This document shows positions 62,985 to 64,000 of a stretch of DNA of 64,000 nt, in pieces. Both the position numbers and the translations under genes were made by a program. The notes beneath the pieces were generated by a model, which was given only the letters and a program-made list of their open reading frames with translations, searched no databases and was not told the origin of the DNA. This stretch comes from Cyclina sinensis (taxonomy: Eukaryota > Mollusca > Bivalvia > Venerida > Veneridae): NCBI GenBank assembly GCA_012932295.1, contig JAAONU010000011.1, positions 40,426,352-40,490,351 on the forward strand, written 5' to 3'. Position 1 is the first letter of the stretch. The number at the start of each line of letters is the position of its first letter.

Positions 62985-63551
62985 TCATATTTAATACAAA
63001 TAAAATCCATGCAGCAGATGCAATTTGGAACAACAGCCATGTTGACATGGCCATCCCCTGCCAAATGTGTTTGCTTAGTTATCATTCTTGTGCAAGCACT
63101 CCACCACAATGAGATCTATCAACCTATGAAGTTTCAAGTTGATATCTCTAATACTTTTTGAGTTATTTCCTTTAAAAAATTAATAATGATAAAAATAACA
63201 AAGGGCAAGTACTCAGAAATTATAAATGCTCTGGACAAAAATAATGCATGAAAAATAAAAAAGGGCAATAACTAAAAAATTATGAAGGGTAGAGTTATCA
63301 TTCGTAAGCACTGCATTTCTCCCCAAGAAGAACTATATACCTATAAAGTTTCAAGTTGATATCCCAAATACTTTTCGAGTTATGCTCCGGACAAAAATGT
63401 GGGACAGATGGACGGAGACTATAACAATATCCCCTGCTGCCTTTTAGGAGGGATTGTCATTTAAAGTAAAATGTAGACGACTGACGACAGAAGCCGGCCA
63501 GAGGGTGATCACAATAGCTCACCCTTAGCATTTGCTCAGGTGAGCTAAAAA
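62985..63551 (-). mobile_element. Repeat element related to 9296-10559, minus orientation
   Basis: Two units of the same 155-bp family seen at 9401-10500 are present in reverse: aagtttcaagttgatatc occurs at about 63128 and 63346, with a gagttat word shortly after each and gggcaataact between. The element continues through a cggccagagggtgatcac word to a terminal hairpin at 63516-63546. This copy therefore shows an end that the 9.3-kb copy lacks. No coding capacity. The end structure is one I recall from bivalve repeats. Confidence 0.6.
63516..63546. other. Terminal hairpin of repeat element
   Basis: AGCTCACC (63516-63523) and GGTGAGCT (63539-63546) form a perfect 8-bp stem with a 15-nt loop. 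Inside the loop ttagca and tgctca suggest an originally longer stem. It marks the boundary of the repeat at about 63551. Confidence 0.65.
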
Positions 63552-64000
63552 CACACTGCAACAATACTTATATAATAACTTGCCAGTGATAAGAAGTAAA
63601 CAGCAGGTAATATTCTAAATAGGGTAAAATTTTGCAACTATGTAAATTTGTGACATAATTATTCGGAGGGAAATTATATTCTCGATTACACTTTAACTAT
63701 TCTGGGCCAATACATGCCATATTTAGCAGTGGAAATTCAAATGGTATGGAATTTAAAGAAACCCTTTGAATGATTCAATTTATAAGAAAAAAAATCTAAC
63801 TCGAGTGAATTATTTAAAAGCCTTGTAAGTGATATTGATTTTCATAGTGACTTGATAGTGATTTGAACAAACTGAAGATTTTTTTTAAATAGACCCCAGC
63901 AAACATTTGACACATTAAAATTACCGGGGGAAAACTGCAGATTTTCCCCCGAATGTCATCTATTTTGGCAACCATGTCATTGTCAGTTCCAAAGACATAT
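63552..64000. other. No gene seen
   Basis: AT-rich unique sequence to the end of the window; a short paired word, taccgggggaaaactgcag and attttcccccg (63924-63951), forms a local inverted repeat of ggggaaaa/ttttcccc. Confidence 0.5.

Overview
This is eukaryotic, AT-rich, gene-poor DNA. It is most likely from a bivalve mollusc. The reasons are the long intron-like and intergenic stretches with no open frames, GT-AG introns in the one clear gene, tRNA-derived SINEs, and three repeat families of a kind I remember from clam and oyster genomes. That family memory is a recollection, not a database result. There is no operon structure, and nearly all small open frames look like chance.

The only gene I can support is a three-exon ChaC-type gamma-glutamylcyclotransferase (glutathione-degrading) on the + strand at 53922-56069. 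It has a TATA-like promoter near 53753, a 36-bp microexon and a probable polyadenylation signal at 56831. No partner gene is in view, so nothing can be said about genes acting together.

Layout. 1-12 kb: a diverged non-coding duplication (copy A 3.4-5.3 kb, copy B 8.7-11.8 kb). Copy B is split by a 1.26-kb element made of seven 155-bp repeats bounded by 12-bp inverted repeats. Both copies keep an identical hairpin. 12-18 kb: a SINE candidate, a MITE candidate, and the first member of a second duplicated family. 18.4-21.4 kb: a 48-bp satellite of about 63 units with a 432-bp higher-order repeat. 23.4-26.5 kb: two more members of the second family, side by side. 28-48 kb: apparently gene-free sequence with several inverted-repeat motifs, a perfect NRF1-type site, a third local duplication (38.0/39.0 kb) and a concentration of the octamer TCGTCTGC. 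46.5 and 52.8 kb: tRNA-derived SINEs. 48.7-50.1 kb: a degenerate 50/51-bp satellite. 51.9-52.5 kb: a frameshifted Tc1-like transposase remnant. 53.7-56.85 kb: the ChaC gene. 58.8 kb: a G-rich tract. 61-63.6 kb: two diffuse bivalve-type repeat elements, the second ending in a hairpin.

The points most worth following are the TCGTCTGC/GCAGACGA octamer (16 exact copies found by eye, several arranged as inverted pairs), the 25-nt hairpin kept unchanged between diverged duplicates, and the repeated local duplication of non-coding blocks.
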